NCBI GenBank assembly: GCA_944989445.1
Contig: CALYLW010000340.1
Span: 364,478 to 428,477, forward strand
From: Ampullaceana balthica
Lineage: Eukaryota > Mollusca > Gastropoda > Lymnaeidae
Direction of reading: 5' to 3'
DNA: 64,000 nt
Positions 24,900 through 36,149 of the stretch are shown one piece after another. The translations under genes and the position numbers were made by a program. The first letter of the stretch is position 1. The number at the start of each line of letters is the position of its first letter. The notes beneath the pieces were generated by a model. It saw only the letters and a program-made list of their open reading frames with translations. It ran no database searches and had not been told where the DNA came from.

Positions 24900-25440
24900 G
24901 GCAACAGTGCAACACTCAGAGGTTTTACAATGAATTACAGCCACACAGCCCCACAATAGAACATTTGACGTACAGCCCCACACAGTGGCGTAGCTATGGA
25001 TTTGTAGGCCCGGGGGGGCTTGACCTCTTTGGGAGGGCCCTGCATTTTGATTTTCGACATCATGAAATGAGATAATGTACTCTCCAAGTGGGGACCGGTG
25101 GGCTTTCGAATTTTAACCTCCATCCCCTAGCTACGCCACTGGCCCCACAGTAGAACATTTATGTACAGCCCAACAGTAGAAGATTTGGCGTACAGGCCCA
25201 CAGCAGAAGATTTGACGTACAGCCCCACAGTAGAAGATTTGACATAAAGCCCCACAGTAGAAGATTTGATGTACAGCCCCAAGTACAGCACCACAGTAGA
25301 ACATTTGAGGTGCAGCCACACAGTATAACATTTGAACTACACTACAGCCTATGGTACAACATTTGAACTACACTACAGCCTGTTGTACAGCATTTGAACT
25401 ACCACCCCTTAGTAGAGCATTAGGACTACAGCTCTTTGCC
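24900..25440. repeat. 27-bp minisatellite, interrupted by a MITE
   Basis: The unit carries 'cacagtagaagatttgacg' plus 'tacagcccc'. About four degenerate copies precede the MITE and about ten follow, decaying to 'tacagcctgttgtac' types on the right. The minus-strand frames 25127-25331 are repeat translations. Confidence 0.88.
24983..25141. mobile_element. hAT-type MITE, 159 bp, CAGTGGCGTAGCTA ends
   Basis: Begins CAGTGGCGTAGCTA and ends TAGCTACGCCACTG, a perfect 14-bp inverted repeat. It is flanked by perfect 8-bp duplications GCCCCACA at 24975-24982 and 25142-25149. The duplicated sequence is part of the surrounding minisatellite unit, so the MITE inserted into an existing array. Confidence 0.95.
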
Positions 25441-26100
25441 AGTTCATTTGAACTTTGTCCTCACAGTAGAGCTTTTTAATTACAACTCACAGCAGGGAAT
25501 TTAACTACAAGTCTACGGCATTAGATTTTGAATGCGATATAACTTGATATTCTTTTATTGATCTAAATAAATTTATTTTTTAAAAATTCATTGGACAAGC
25601 AACTCCCCGCCGTCGAGACTGTTTACTTTGCAATGGGTCATGGCGCATTAATTAAAAATGTTATTTTAAAATAGTGGTATCATTGTATGAAGATTATTGA
25701 CGATATTGTTAGATAATTGCCCAATTGTGTTGTTCGAAGTAATTCCTTTTGGGTCCTAAGCAAACATGGGGCAAATAACTTTGACAACGCCCATAAATTA
25801 CGGCTGGAAGGAGCTACATAATTGTTCCTTTCAATAAATTAAATTCCTTGTTTCCATTATCAACTGATCAAACGTTAAGAATGAACGGTGCCATCAGTTC
25901 CAACACTAGCACATCGGTTACATGTAGGAATTATGTCACATGTACAAATGTCAAAACTTATAAATCTGCCCAAAATTTTAAAGATGTCACAAAAAGTACA
26001 GTTGTCACAAAAATGTTATGCTGTGAAGTGTCTTGGTTTCGCTGCTAGCCATTCTGCGAAGCCAACACATCAAAGACATAAGATCTAAAACAATCAAAAC
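25441..26100. other. Unassigned AT-rich DNA
   Basis: The 66-aa frames at 25848-26088 overlap each other in different phases and show no domain. Confidence 0.5.
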
Positions 26101-26545
26101 TTGTTTGGTTTTAGGGTGCACCAGGAGAGGAGAGGCTCGCCCACCTCCACGTTTTTCTCTGTTCTACATTATTTAACGAAGAGAAAAAACGTTTTGTTGA
26201 CACGAGAGCTGGCCGTGGTTCCGCTATACATCGGCTAGCAACGAACGCCTTGTCTCAACACACGGGTGCCTGGCCCGCAACATCGCCTGCTTCTGTCTGA
26301 TGTAATGGACAGTGAGACACTCGTGAATAAGGGGGGTCGGGAGGAGGTGAGGGAAATCGGTTGGTTGGGGTTCAGAAGACTTATCATAAGGGCCCGCGTT
26401 GCGTATCTGAACACTGTAGTCACCATAGGAAGTCTTCGTTTGGACGTTACGGAAGCTGGTGGTTTAAATGGTAATGGAGTTTTCAATGCATTTTGGATTG
26501 TTGTTGACACTGGTGAGTTGAGCTCGAAGAACTCTAAATGAAATC
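26101..26545. other. GC-richer island with overlapping frames on both strands
   Basis: Base composition changes visibly here. Open frames exist on + (26266-26541) and - (26235-26510), both opened at GTG, and neither has a recognisable domain. A GTGAGT donor-like hexamer at 26510-26515 (+) and a TTTCATTTAG acceptor-like string on the minus strand (about 26536-26545) could bound an exon on either strand. Function unknown. Confidence 0.3.
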
Positions 26546-27337
26546 TTGATGAATGATTCTTTTATGTGAATTTTTTTTCATTCGACTTCCCATTACTGCG
26601 CGTATATAAACTATGCATAGGTTAAAGGTTTAACATAAAAATATAGACCTTTTACTTCTGAATGCATCTATCATCTTTACCTTAATTTCGGTATCTTTTC
26701 ATTTTGTCATATTCCTTTTTTTTTCACAAAAAAATGTGGCTCTATCTATACATTTTTTTGTAAACGAGGTTGAACAGAATCTTTATTCGTATTTTTAAAA
26801 TACTGAAATTTAATGTTAATTATTGCTCACTTCCTTTAAAGAATAACACATATAAACGATTGACCACCCAAATACATGACTTCTGATTTTGTGAATGTTG
26901 GTATAAATTATTCAAGGCATTAACACATACAATGATTAATATAAGGTCGTACACTTAGTTATATTCCATTGTTGTACGCTTTACTCAAGGGCCTTAAATT
27001 TTATTTCAAAAACGTGTATTTTATTTCTTTGTCACGAAGTACAATTCTATGATTGAAAACTTCGTACTTGGTCACAACATTTTATATCCTGATATTTCAC
27101 AAGTTGAGTGAAATATTCGCTGGTGCGAACATGATTGTCAAACCATTCCTGATCCTTATATTAGTCCTACTGCATCCAATTCAGATTTATGAACACATTC
27201 AAGAGATACACATTTAATGCTTTTTTTGACATAAATCTAATTCAAATGTTTCACAAGATGTTTGAAAATTATTTTTAAAGCTATTTAAATTCTACTAAAA
27301 ATATATAACTAAATTAAATTAGAAGAAATATATTAAA
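26546..27337. other. AT-rich DNA, nothing recognised
   Basis: No supported feature. Confidence 0.55.
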
Positions 27338-27457
27338 AAATAAATGTTTGACATCACGCATGGCTTTACCCCCCCCCTCCCCCTGTAACGAACTGTTACA
27401 CTTTCTTACACCCCCTCCTCCCCCCCCCCTTGGAGCGTGACGTACTATATAGACGGC
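27338..27457. mobile_element. Degraded GCCGTCC MITE
   Basis: The right end 'gcgtgacgtactatatagac' then GGCC matches the MITE ends at 12969 and 50931. The left end survives only as 'ataaatgtttgacatcacgc'. The C-run interior 'cactttcttacaccccctcc' matches the 50.9-kb copy. Confidence 0.7.
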
Positions 27458-27885
27458 CGCTTACTAATATTGTGTGCTGCCAACTATATAGATGGAGAGT
27501 TGCATTACGTGGGTATGTACTGAGGTAACTCGGCTTATAAAACAAAAGTGGTAGTAAAATCATTATTAAAAACTAATAAATTGGTGATGTGTTGATTTTT
27601 TAAATATCAATTTGTATTTATTTAATAAATCTCAATAATACATTTTTATTTCTTGATCTCTTTTTTTCTGGTTCCTTAAAAATAAATTAGATGTTCATTA
27701 TTTTTAAAAGCATTTTTTGGGAGGAATGCGGAGTATTGAACACTGGTCATTAAGTTAAATTTCAAGGCTACCTGTAATTTTTATCCTCCCGGCAGAGATC
27801 GTGTTTTTTGTTGTTAAATTTTAAGTTAAATCCATAATCATATGGACGATTGGATTGTTGTAATGTCTCCGAGATATATAGATAA

Positions 27886-29185
27886 CTAGCTGACCCGTCG
27901 TGCGTTGCAACGATCTCAGTAAAAAGGAATACATATAGTTAATAAATAGAAGTTTAAAAAAAGATTTTTAAAAACCACATTTTTATAAGCGGACTAAAAA
28001 GAAGAAAATAATTTAAAACTTATAAGTTCAAGTACTTTAATTTAATATGACTAAAAACGTGGGACGGGCGCTTATGAGGTTTAACATATGCAGCTCACTC
28101 ATACTCTCACTTATAGATCTCTCTTTTGCCTTCTAAATTAGAAATTTTTAATATGTATACCAAACACCCGCCCCACGTTTTTAGTCATATTAAATTAAAG
28201 TACTTGAACTGCACTAGAATATGCATCTTCTGTATGGGACCCATCCACCAAAGAAAACTTTGATAAACTAGAACAAATTCAAAAAAGAGCTGCCAGATTC
28301 ATTACTGGAGAATATTCGAAACTGACAAGAGTAACACCATTAGTTAAATCATTAAACCTTGAAACACTAGAGGATAGAAGAACCAAGAGCAAAGTAGTAA
28401 TCATACATAAAGCAATTAATTCTAATTTAGAAATACAACACAAAGATAACTTAATACAACCCTCAGATAGACATAAGGATAAAAACACCTTTCTTATTCC
28501 GTATGCAAGAACAAACACATACAAGTTTTCCTTCTTCCCGTCCGGAATTCGGGCGTGGAATGGGTTGCCTGAAGAATCCAGGAAAACCAACACTTTATCA
28601 ACATTTAAATCTCTAATAAAAATGCAGGACTAAACACAAACCATAGATAAGTGTAGGACGCAATAATCTTCTGTATAGAAGGAGCGTCTGTAAACAGATA
28701 AGATAAGATAAGTTTTAAATTATTTTCTTCTTTTTAGTCCGCTTATAAAAACGTGGTTTTTAAAAATCTTTTTTTTAATTCTATTTATTTTATTCTTTTT
28801 AGTCCACTTATAACAACCTGGTTTTTTTAAATATTTTTTTACCTCTATTTATTTTACCAAACACCTCACAAGCGCCCGCCCAACGTTTTAAAAACATTGT
28901 GATGTGGTCACGGGGTGAACACACGGATGTCAACAAAAGCAGACGGTTACAGATGCTTATATATAGACTATAGATAAACTAAAAAGTTCAATAATTTAAT
29001 AACGGTACATTAGATCGATCTGAAATTTTGATACAATGCATTGTCATCCAAGATCTATCTGTGGTAAAATTTTCAGATCTCTAGGAATATCAGAATTGGT
29101 TTAATTTTACGTTGGCAGATTTGAAAAAATCTTGGACAAACAATGCCACAGAAACGAAAGCGAGTTAATAAAACGTGGCTAAAAA
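27886..29185. mobile_element. Foldback composite with Helitron-like left end and LINE insertion
   Basis: The left end, read on the minus strand, gives the palindrome CGTTGCAACG (27903-27912), a 13-nt spacer and CTAG (27886-27889). Inside is an inverted repeat: arm 27965-28070 ('ataagcggactaaaaagaag' to 'gactaaaaacgtgggacggg') and its reverse complement at 28163-28210 plus 28712-28760. The right arm is split by the LINE at 28211-28712. A minus-orientation family A copy follows at about 28970-29180. The unsplit structure is seen at 42600-42915. Confidence 0.7.
28211..28712 (+). mobile_element. Jockey/CR1-like LINE 3' fragment, second young copy
   Basis: 5'-truncated at ALEYASSVWDP. A 140-codon uninterrupted frame runs from 28211 to TAA at 28631, ten codons short of the stop in the 22.4-kb copy because a TAT has become TAA. 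The 3' UTR and (GATAA)n tail are the same. The related arms near 27990 (inverted) and 42845 give the unoccupied target, 'aagtacttgaactta' running into 'agttttaaat'. A target duplication is not obvious because the tail and the target share 'ataag'. Confidence 0.88.
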
Positions 29186-29189
29186 GGAA

Positions 29190-30310
29190 TTACATTAAGG
29201 GTCACCGGGCCCATCAGTTTAACATATGAAGTTCGAAAATCTGTTCATTTCAATAAATTTCCTAACAAATATATAAATATTTTTATCTATATTTCTCAAT
29301 ATCGTGTAAATTTGAATGGGGAATACAATATTAACAGTTTAGTTTAAAAAACACATTTAAGGCCCCCAGCCCCGAGGAAATCGACATTAGGAGTTCAGTG
29401 CCCTATAGTAATTTAATATAGGCTCTTAAGTTTTTATATACCGAGTTTGGTCAAAATCCAGTTATTTTGTCATCATCTAACACTTAAACTAATTTTTATA
29501 TAGCTAATATAAGGAAAAAATACATTAAGGGGCCCCTAGGCCCATTCGGTTCAAGATGTACATTTTGAAATCCTGTTCATTTAAATTCAGTTTCATCATT
29601 GATATATTTCTGAAGTTCATTAAAAACTGAGTGGGAGATAATATCTTAGAGTATACTAAAAAAAAAGACATATGGGGCCCACTTCCCATTCGATCTAAGA
29701 TGTAAATTTCAAAATGCTGTTCATTGTAATTCAGTTTCATCATGGATATATTTCTCAAGATCGTTAAAATAGAATGGCAAATAATAATTAAAACATATAC
29801 GAAAATATACATTTTGGGCCCCCGACCTGAACAATTGGACATTAGAAGTGTAGTGCCCTTTGTTATTTTAATATGGGCTACCAAGTTTTTTTATACAACG
29901 TTTTGTTAATATACATTCATTTACTCAGTAGCTAACGCATAAAATAATTTTTATAAAGCTAACATAAGCAAAAAATGACATTAAGTGCCCCAGGGCCCAT
30001 TTAGTGCAAGATGGCATGTTCAAAACACCTGTTTATTTCAATCAATTTTATAGTGGATATATTTATCTATAATTCTCAAGATATCTAATCATTGAATGGG
30101 GAATAAAATCCTAAACGTTTATGAAAAAAGATATGTTGGGCCCCCTGCCCCGAAGAAATGGACATTAGGAAATTAGTGCCCTATAGTATTTCAATATTGG
30201 TTACCAAGTTGTTATATACAAAGTTTGGTTAAGGTCCATCAATTTACCTTATAGATAACGCTTAAACTAATTTTTATATAGCTCCTATAAGAAAAACAAT
30301 CATATTATGG
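29190..30310. repeat. 320-330-bp tandem repeat, about 3.4 units
   Basis: Units start at 'acattaagg'-type motifs at 29191, 29521, 29977 and about 30297. Each carries 'gggcccat', 'gttcatttcaat', 'gatatatttctcaaga', 'ggaaatcgacattagg', 'gtgccctatagtaattt' and 'cttaaactaatttttatata'. The second unit is about 125 bp longer because of an internal duplication. The 119-aa minus frame at 29525-29884 is repeat translation. Confidence 0.85.
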
Positions 30311-30433
30311 GCCCCCGGCGCCCCATGAGTGTTAAATTTTGCAACAAAAGTAGCCAGTGACCATCCCAAGAGCGTACTCATAAGTCTCCAAAAGTTTCAT
30401 GGCGTTTGGATAAATGGTTTAGCCAGCTAGAAA

Positions 30434-30699
30434 AGAACATACATACATACATACATACATATATACATACATACATACATACATACATACATACATACAT
30501 ACATACATACATACATACATACATACATACAAACATACATACATACATACATATATACATACATACATACATACATACATACATACATACATACATACAT
30601 ACATACATACATACATACATACATACATACATACATACATACATACATACATACATACATACATACATACATACATACATACATACATACATACATACA

Positions 30700-30732
<33 letters not shown>

Positions 30733-30745
30733 TCATACATACTTA
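30434..30745. repeat. (TACA)n microsatellite, about 310 bp
   Basis: Nearly pure tetranucleotide run. It accounts for the overlapping 97-139-aa Met-Tyr-Val-Cys and His-Thr-Tyr-Ile frames on both strands, none of them genes. Confidence 0.97.
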
Positions 30746-31145
30746 GATTTAAATATATACTGATAATGTACAAACTTGAGCAGCGATCACTGATCATGTG
30801 ATTGATCTACCTTCATGTAAATCTATTTATTTCCTGTCAAATGTTTTTACCTGACTACACCGAGACATCATTTCTGACATAAATATTTTTTTATAAAAAA
30901 AAATACTTATCATTATAGCCTGCTGATATTATATAGTATTAAATTTGTAAGAAAGAATGTTTACATGTAGATATTCAAGGAAAGGTCTAGTTTACCATTT
31001 GGATCAAATTCTACTCAATATTTCAAATAATGAGGTTTGGGAGAAATTCAAAATGATTGCGCCGGAGTTGTTAGGTCTTGTAGTGCAATATACTATGTAC
31101 AGTGTCTTTTTTATGTCGAGTCCATCATAGCAGTTTAAACTTTTA
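30746..31145. other. Unassigned AT-rich DNA
   Basis: Nothing recognised. Confidence 0.55.
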
Positions 31146-31149
31146 ACCA

Positions 31150-31610
31150 ATTTCTGATCTTAGTCTCACCCCACTTATATAAACTGTTACCCAGCCTGAT
31201 TGCTGTCTCACCCCACTTACATAAACTGTTACCCAGCCTGATCGCAGTCTCACCCCACTTATATAAACTGTTACCCAGCCTGATTGCAGTCTCACCCCAC
31301 TTACATAAACTGTTACCCAGGCTGATCGCAGTCTCACCCCACTTATATAAACTGTTACCCAGCCTGATTGCAGTCTCACCCCACTTACATAAACTGTTAC
31401 CCAGCCTGATCGCAGTCTCACCCCACTTATATAAACTGTTACCCAGCCTGATTGCAGTCTCACCCCACTTACATAAACTGTTACCCAGGCTGATCGCAGT
31501 CTCACCCCACTTATATAAACTGTTACCCAGGCTGATCGCAGTCTCACCCCACTTACATAAACTGTTAAGCAGCCTGATTGCAGTCTCACCCCACTTATAT
31601 AAACTGTTAA
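31150..31610. repeat. 42-bp minisatellite in 84-bp dimers
   Basis: The unit carries 'cagtctcaccccacttatat' plus 'aaactgttacccagcctgat'. Copies alternate between 'cttatataaac' and 'cttacataaac', and largely between 'gattgcag' and 'gatcgcag', giving an 84-bp dimer. Because 42 is a multiple of three, the minus strand stays open (172 aa, 14-residue repeat). I do not regard that as a protein. Confidence 0.92.
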
Positions 31611-32420
31611 TTTTTTTTTGAGTATCATTTCATAAAATAAAAGAAAACCCAACAAAAACAAATATTTAAGATTTTCAAGTCAAACGCCCCCCCCCCTGAT
31701 GGGGCAGTTCTTGTTCTAAGACCACTCAGGTCTTTACTCTTATTCCTTCGTCTATTTGCGTCAAAATGCCAGCATAACGTTACGCTTGTTTTCGTTTCTT
31801 GTCGTTGTTCTATTTCATTGTGGAACAAATTACTTGCCTTTCCTTTTTTCCCTCCAGGCTAACTTTCTTAGATCTTCATATCCCGCCCATGTAAGAGCCG
31901 CCGATGATTCATCGAAGGCTAGTCGCTGGGTTTAGAGCAAAATATTAAGCCGTACAGAAATTTCAAACTCAATGGATATATTCTAAAGAATATTTATAAT
32001 TTTGCAATATTTCACGTCTTATTTAAAATTTGATGTTAATACTTCTGAAAATTGAACACCTTAAAAGAATGGAGAGGATGTTATTTTATTGACAGGTGTT
32101 CGTTATCATTATGATATTACTATCCGAATATCTCTAGTTATTTTTTTTTGGTATTACAGGTATGTATGAGGTAATGCATCATCGTTTGTCTCACGGTATG
32201 TTTTTGGTGTGTCACACACACGGAGTGTGTTAGGGTAATGCAGTACGCATGTCTCACGTTATGTATAACTCTGTTAAATGGTATAACTTCATATGTCTTT
32301 GGTGTGTCTAACATTTGTGTCATGCATTGTATGATATGTCTTAAGGTGCGTATGGTATAATTGTTGGTATGACTAGGTATGATGGCAGCCTACGGGTTAA
32401 TGGTATGACTATTAGTATTT
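31611..32420. other. Unassigned DNA
   Basis: Nothing recognised apart from a C-run at 31687-31696. Confidence 0.5.
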
Positions 32421-32429
32421 ATCACGTTA

Positions 32430-32735
32430 CATCTCATTGGATGCCTCACGTTATTACTCACGGTGTGTCTCAGATAAACACGTAATTCTCATCTCATTGG
32501 ATGTCTCACGTTATGACTCACGGTGTGTCTCAAACACGTCATTCTCATCTCAATGGATGTCTCACGTTATGACTCACGGTGTGTCTCAAACACGTCATTC
32601 TCATCTCAATGGATGTCTCACTTTATGACTCACGGTGTGTCTCAGATAAACACGTCATTCTCATCTCATTGGATGTCTGACGTTATGACTCACGCTGTGT
32701 CTCAGATAAACACGTCATTCTCATCGCAAGACACT
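32430..32735. repeat. 56/60-bp minisatellite, about 5 copies
   Basis: The unit includes 'acgtcattctcatctcaatg' and 'actcacggtgtgtctca'. Starts at 32535, 32591, 32651 and 32711 show 56- and 60-bp spacings. The 60-bp form has 'gata' added in 'ctcagataaac'. A degenerate prelude lies at 32170-32430. Confidence 0.88.
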
Positions 32736-33277
32736 CAGTTTCCATACCTCTATGCTATGAACGCTTTTATGACTCAATTGTTTTATACGCTATGAACGCT
32801 TCTTTGACATAATGTTTTCTCATGTCATGCCCTTTGATATGTTACAAGGTATTTTTCATGTGATATCCTTTTTTAAAAAATAATTTTGCATCTTGATGTC
32901 TTATGGACTTTATACACAGATACTTATATCCACAAATTTTGAATTTACAGATAAAAAGGGTAATTGTTCCCAAAAAATATATGAAAATATGTAATATTAA
33001 TATTGTCAATGATTTTTGGCATAGTGCATACAACAGAGTGCTATATTATACCACCAAACATGTTTGCACTATATTACCATTTACCATAGAATATTTTGAT
33101 TATTTTACTGCCAAACAACGTTTTTTTCCTTATATTTAATATAGGCCTACTCCTTTCATGAGGGAGTTGTTTGAAATTATAGATATGTTGCAAACCTTAA
33201 ACCTTACTCCTGATTTGTCTTCAAATAGCTTTACTTTTTAATAAATCATATCTTTGGAGGGCTACATTTTAAAAGAC

Positions 33278-33415
33278 TATTGTTTCCTTCCCTGGAGTCC
33301 TACAATGTGTTTCATTTCCCTGGAGTCCTACTATGGTTTTCATTTCCCTGGAGTCCTACCATGGTTTTCATTTCCTTGGAGACCTACTATGGGTTTCATT
33401 TCCCTGGTTTTCTAT
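33278..33415. repeat. About 30-bp minisatellite, 4-5 copies
   Basis: The unit is 'ttccctggagtcctactatg' plus 'gttttcat'. The three overlapping frames over 33254-33563 are repeat translations. Confidence 0.85.
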
Positions 33416-34840
33416 CACTGGTTTGTCTATCTGTTGGCGTTGTGGGGTTCTGTTTTCTGCTAGCAAGTTTATTTGGACAGCCCAAGAAACGAATTACGTT
33501 AAAGCTTACGTTGAGTTCACATTTGAACGTTCAATATATCCCTACAGCCACATAACTGTATAGGGTTTGTCATTTCTAAAACCGGAAAACGTCATAGCTA
33601 AATGAGTAATGTTCTATTTTTAGATTACATTTTGGAGGAACAATGTTTTGAAGCATAAATACAGTCGAATCTTTATGTTTTCAAAATTGTTAGCATAGTA
33701 AAATTACTGTTTTTCCCTTTTCAAGTCCAATAAGCTGACTTAAATTAACTAAGAATTAACAAATAGCTGATAAGATATATTCTTCTCAATATACCTACAT
33801 TTACGTATTGACTCGTATCTTCTATTAAATTTTATGAAATTTGTCCTTAAAAAAGATAAATATAGATATAATATTTCTATTAATAGATTTCCGCCATATT
33901 ATGACAAGGTCCATTGGCTAAAACACTATCATCTGTACTATACAAAAAATGTGAAATCCACTGCATTATTGGCTCCATTGAGGGATCAGATCAGACACAA
34001 TTGTAAACAACGCCAACCTCCCAGGGCCTATCAAACATTCTTTTGTGCCAAAAGACGTTAGGAAATTACATCTCCAGGGGGAAAAAGTGTACGCCAGGAA
34101 GGGAGAGCGAAAGCAAATAAAAAGTCATACGTGTTGCGTTTATATTATCACAATAATGATATGATTTTAATGGTTCTACATACAATTATAAGGTTTTTAA
34201 TCCCTAAGCTAAAGATTTATGTATGTTTTTTTGGTTTTGTTTGTTGATTTTTTGTGATCTTGGAACATTTTCCCCGTGCACCATATCTCTTGACCATGTC
34301 CACGTGCACCATATATCTTCACCACTCCCCCACAAAACTAAATCTCATTTACAGAAGCTCGTCATGGGATTGTTTTGTACAATTTAGTTTGTGTCCGGTT
34401 CTTGTGCTTACACTGTTGACGTGTAACCATAGACATCTAAACGTAGACACATAAACATTGCCAGCCGGCCCCCGACATGAGGCCAACAAGCCGAGCCGTT
34501 GTGTAAATCAGTTTTTTCAATGGTCTGGACTCAATAAACATCGGCGATGATTAGTCTCCGTGCTGGACATGGCAAGCACGTCAGACATGCTGGGGTTTGC
34601 TGGAGGTTTTTTTATGTTAATGGGATATCGCTAAAACGATATGGCTATAAATGAAGTGGACTCAGATACACGGTCGGGGGAAGAGGCGGTTGAAATTTTA
34701 GGCAGTGTTTAAATGGCTTACAACATTTAAGCGGAGGGATTTGACGTTTCATTTAAGATAATCCTGATCGCCTCATCCTAAACTGTAGCACATATAAGGG
34801 GATATTATAGATCTAAATAAGTATACGTATACTAATAAAA
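33416..34840. other. Unassigned DNA
   Basis: No supported gene. The frames at 33834-34061 and 34254-34454 lack domains and splice context. Confidence 0.5.
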
Positions 34841-34842
34841 GG

Positions 34843-35280
34843 CAAAGCCCTCACTCACTAAACATCACTTCTGGTTGAAGGTACAAGTCAAACTTATTTT
34901 TTACAGCCCACTACAAATGTTTTGCAGGTTTAAACTTTTCAAAAGTAACCGTTTGTGGCTGGGGGCATAATATCTTTTTATCTTATACTTATACGCTTTT
35001 TACTAACTGCTGTGTAGATAAAATGGTAAAAATCGCGAGTCTTGTGTCTTACATCTCGCCTACTAAAGCTGATCATATTTTAATTTTTTATGATGTTCCG
35101 TTTTTGGGGCAGGGACTGGTGGCCCATAATGTCATAAGAAATTTCTCCAACAGGTAGAAAGCTAAAATTTAGGAGGACATTCTTGACATCTTACTTACAA
35201 TTGTTCCACAGGTTTGTTATTTAAATAATGTAACATTGTGGTAGTGGGACCCTCATGATTTATTTTATAAACTAATTACA
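34843..35280 (+). mobile_element. Probable 5' part of a Helitron-like repeat
   Basis: Starts 'actaataaaaggcaaagccc' then 'tcactcact', and contains 'tctccaacaggtagaaagct' plus 'aaaatttaggagg'. This layout resembles widespread animal repeats that begin with AATAAAAGGCAAAGCCC and end in a GGGCGCC hairpin. A matching hairpin end lies at 40274-40302. Assignment is from general resemblance. Confidence 0.4.
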
Positions 35281-35690
35281 GGCGTGTGTCTGATTCACTG
35301 ACTCATACATCATTAATTACAGGCGTGTGTCTGATTCACTGACTCATACATCATTAATTACATGCGTGTGTCTGATTCACTAACTCATACATCATTAATT
35401 ACATGCGTGTGTCTGATTCACTGACTCATTCATCATTAATTACATGCGTGTGTCTGATTCACTGACTCATACATCACTAATTACATGCGTGTGTCTGATT
35501 CACTGACTCATAACATCATTAATTACATGCGTGTGTCTGATTCACTGACTCATACATCATTACTTACAGGCGTGTGTCTGATTCACTGACTCACACATCA
35601 TTAATTACATGCGTGTGTCTGATTCACTGACTCATACATCATTAATTACATGCGTGTGTCTGATTCACTTACTCATGAATCACTAATTAG
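35281..35690. repeat. 41-bp minisatellite, 10 copies
   Basis: The unit is 'gcgtgtgtctgattcactga' plus 'ctcatacatcattaattaca', strict 41-bp register with one 42-bp copy ('cataacatc'). First copies read 'acaggcg', later copies 'acatgcg'. Confidence 0.93.
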
Positions 35691-36149
35691 TCAGTCAGTA
35701 TTATCAGTCTCGTTTGTTTGTTAGCTAGCCAGTATTATCAGTCGTAATTGCTTTAAAAGTCATGGGGATCACAATTCATATCAAGATAAACTAAATTAGC
35801 CGCTTACCTGCAGATGACATGAACTAATCCATGTTTCAAATGGCATCCTGTAATTGAGGGTGGCGTTTACTACTGTTTTAACATGTCATCACCACGAGCT
35901 AAAAGCCTTTGGTACCTTGAATAATTGACGTACTTGTTGATGCAGGTTGTTAACTTGTTAGAAATCATGTTGTAGAGGTCATGACGCTAAACCATACGTA
36001 CAGCAGAGACACAATTACTGTTCTATCCGTCATCGACAGTAGTGTGAAGCTTGAAGTAACGTGGTTAGTGCAAGTCCCGGGGGTTGTGGAGTACAATGGC
36101 AAGTAAAATTTGGTAAAAGTCGGCCTATCTTGAACATATCAAACACAAT

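Noticed and set aside
26235..26541. Protein-coding calls on either strand
   Set aside because: Both frames open at GTG codons and lack domains. They are kept only as an unassigned island.
28279..28593. 104-aa minus-strand frame
   Set aside because: It is antisense to the intact LINE reading frame on +.
30378..30801. Overlapping frames of 97-139 aa on both strands (Met-Tyr-Val-Cys and His-Thr-Tyr-Ile repeats)
   Set aside because: They are translations of a TACA microsatellite and are open on several frames at once.
31143..31661. 172-aa minus-strand repeat protein
   Set aside because: It is a 42-bp satellite translation in 14-residue steps, with only repeat content.
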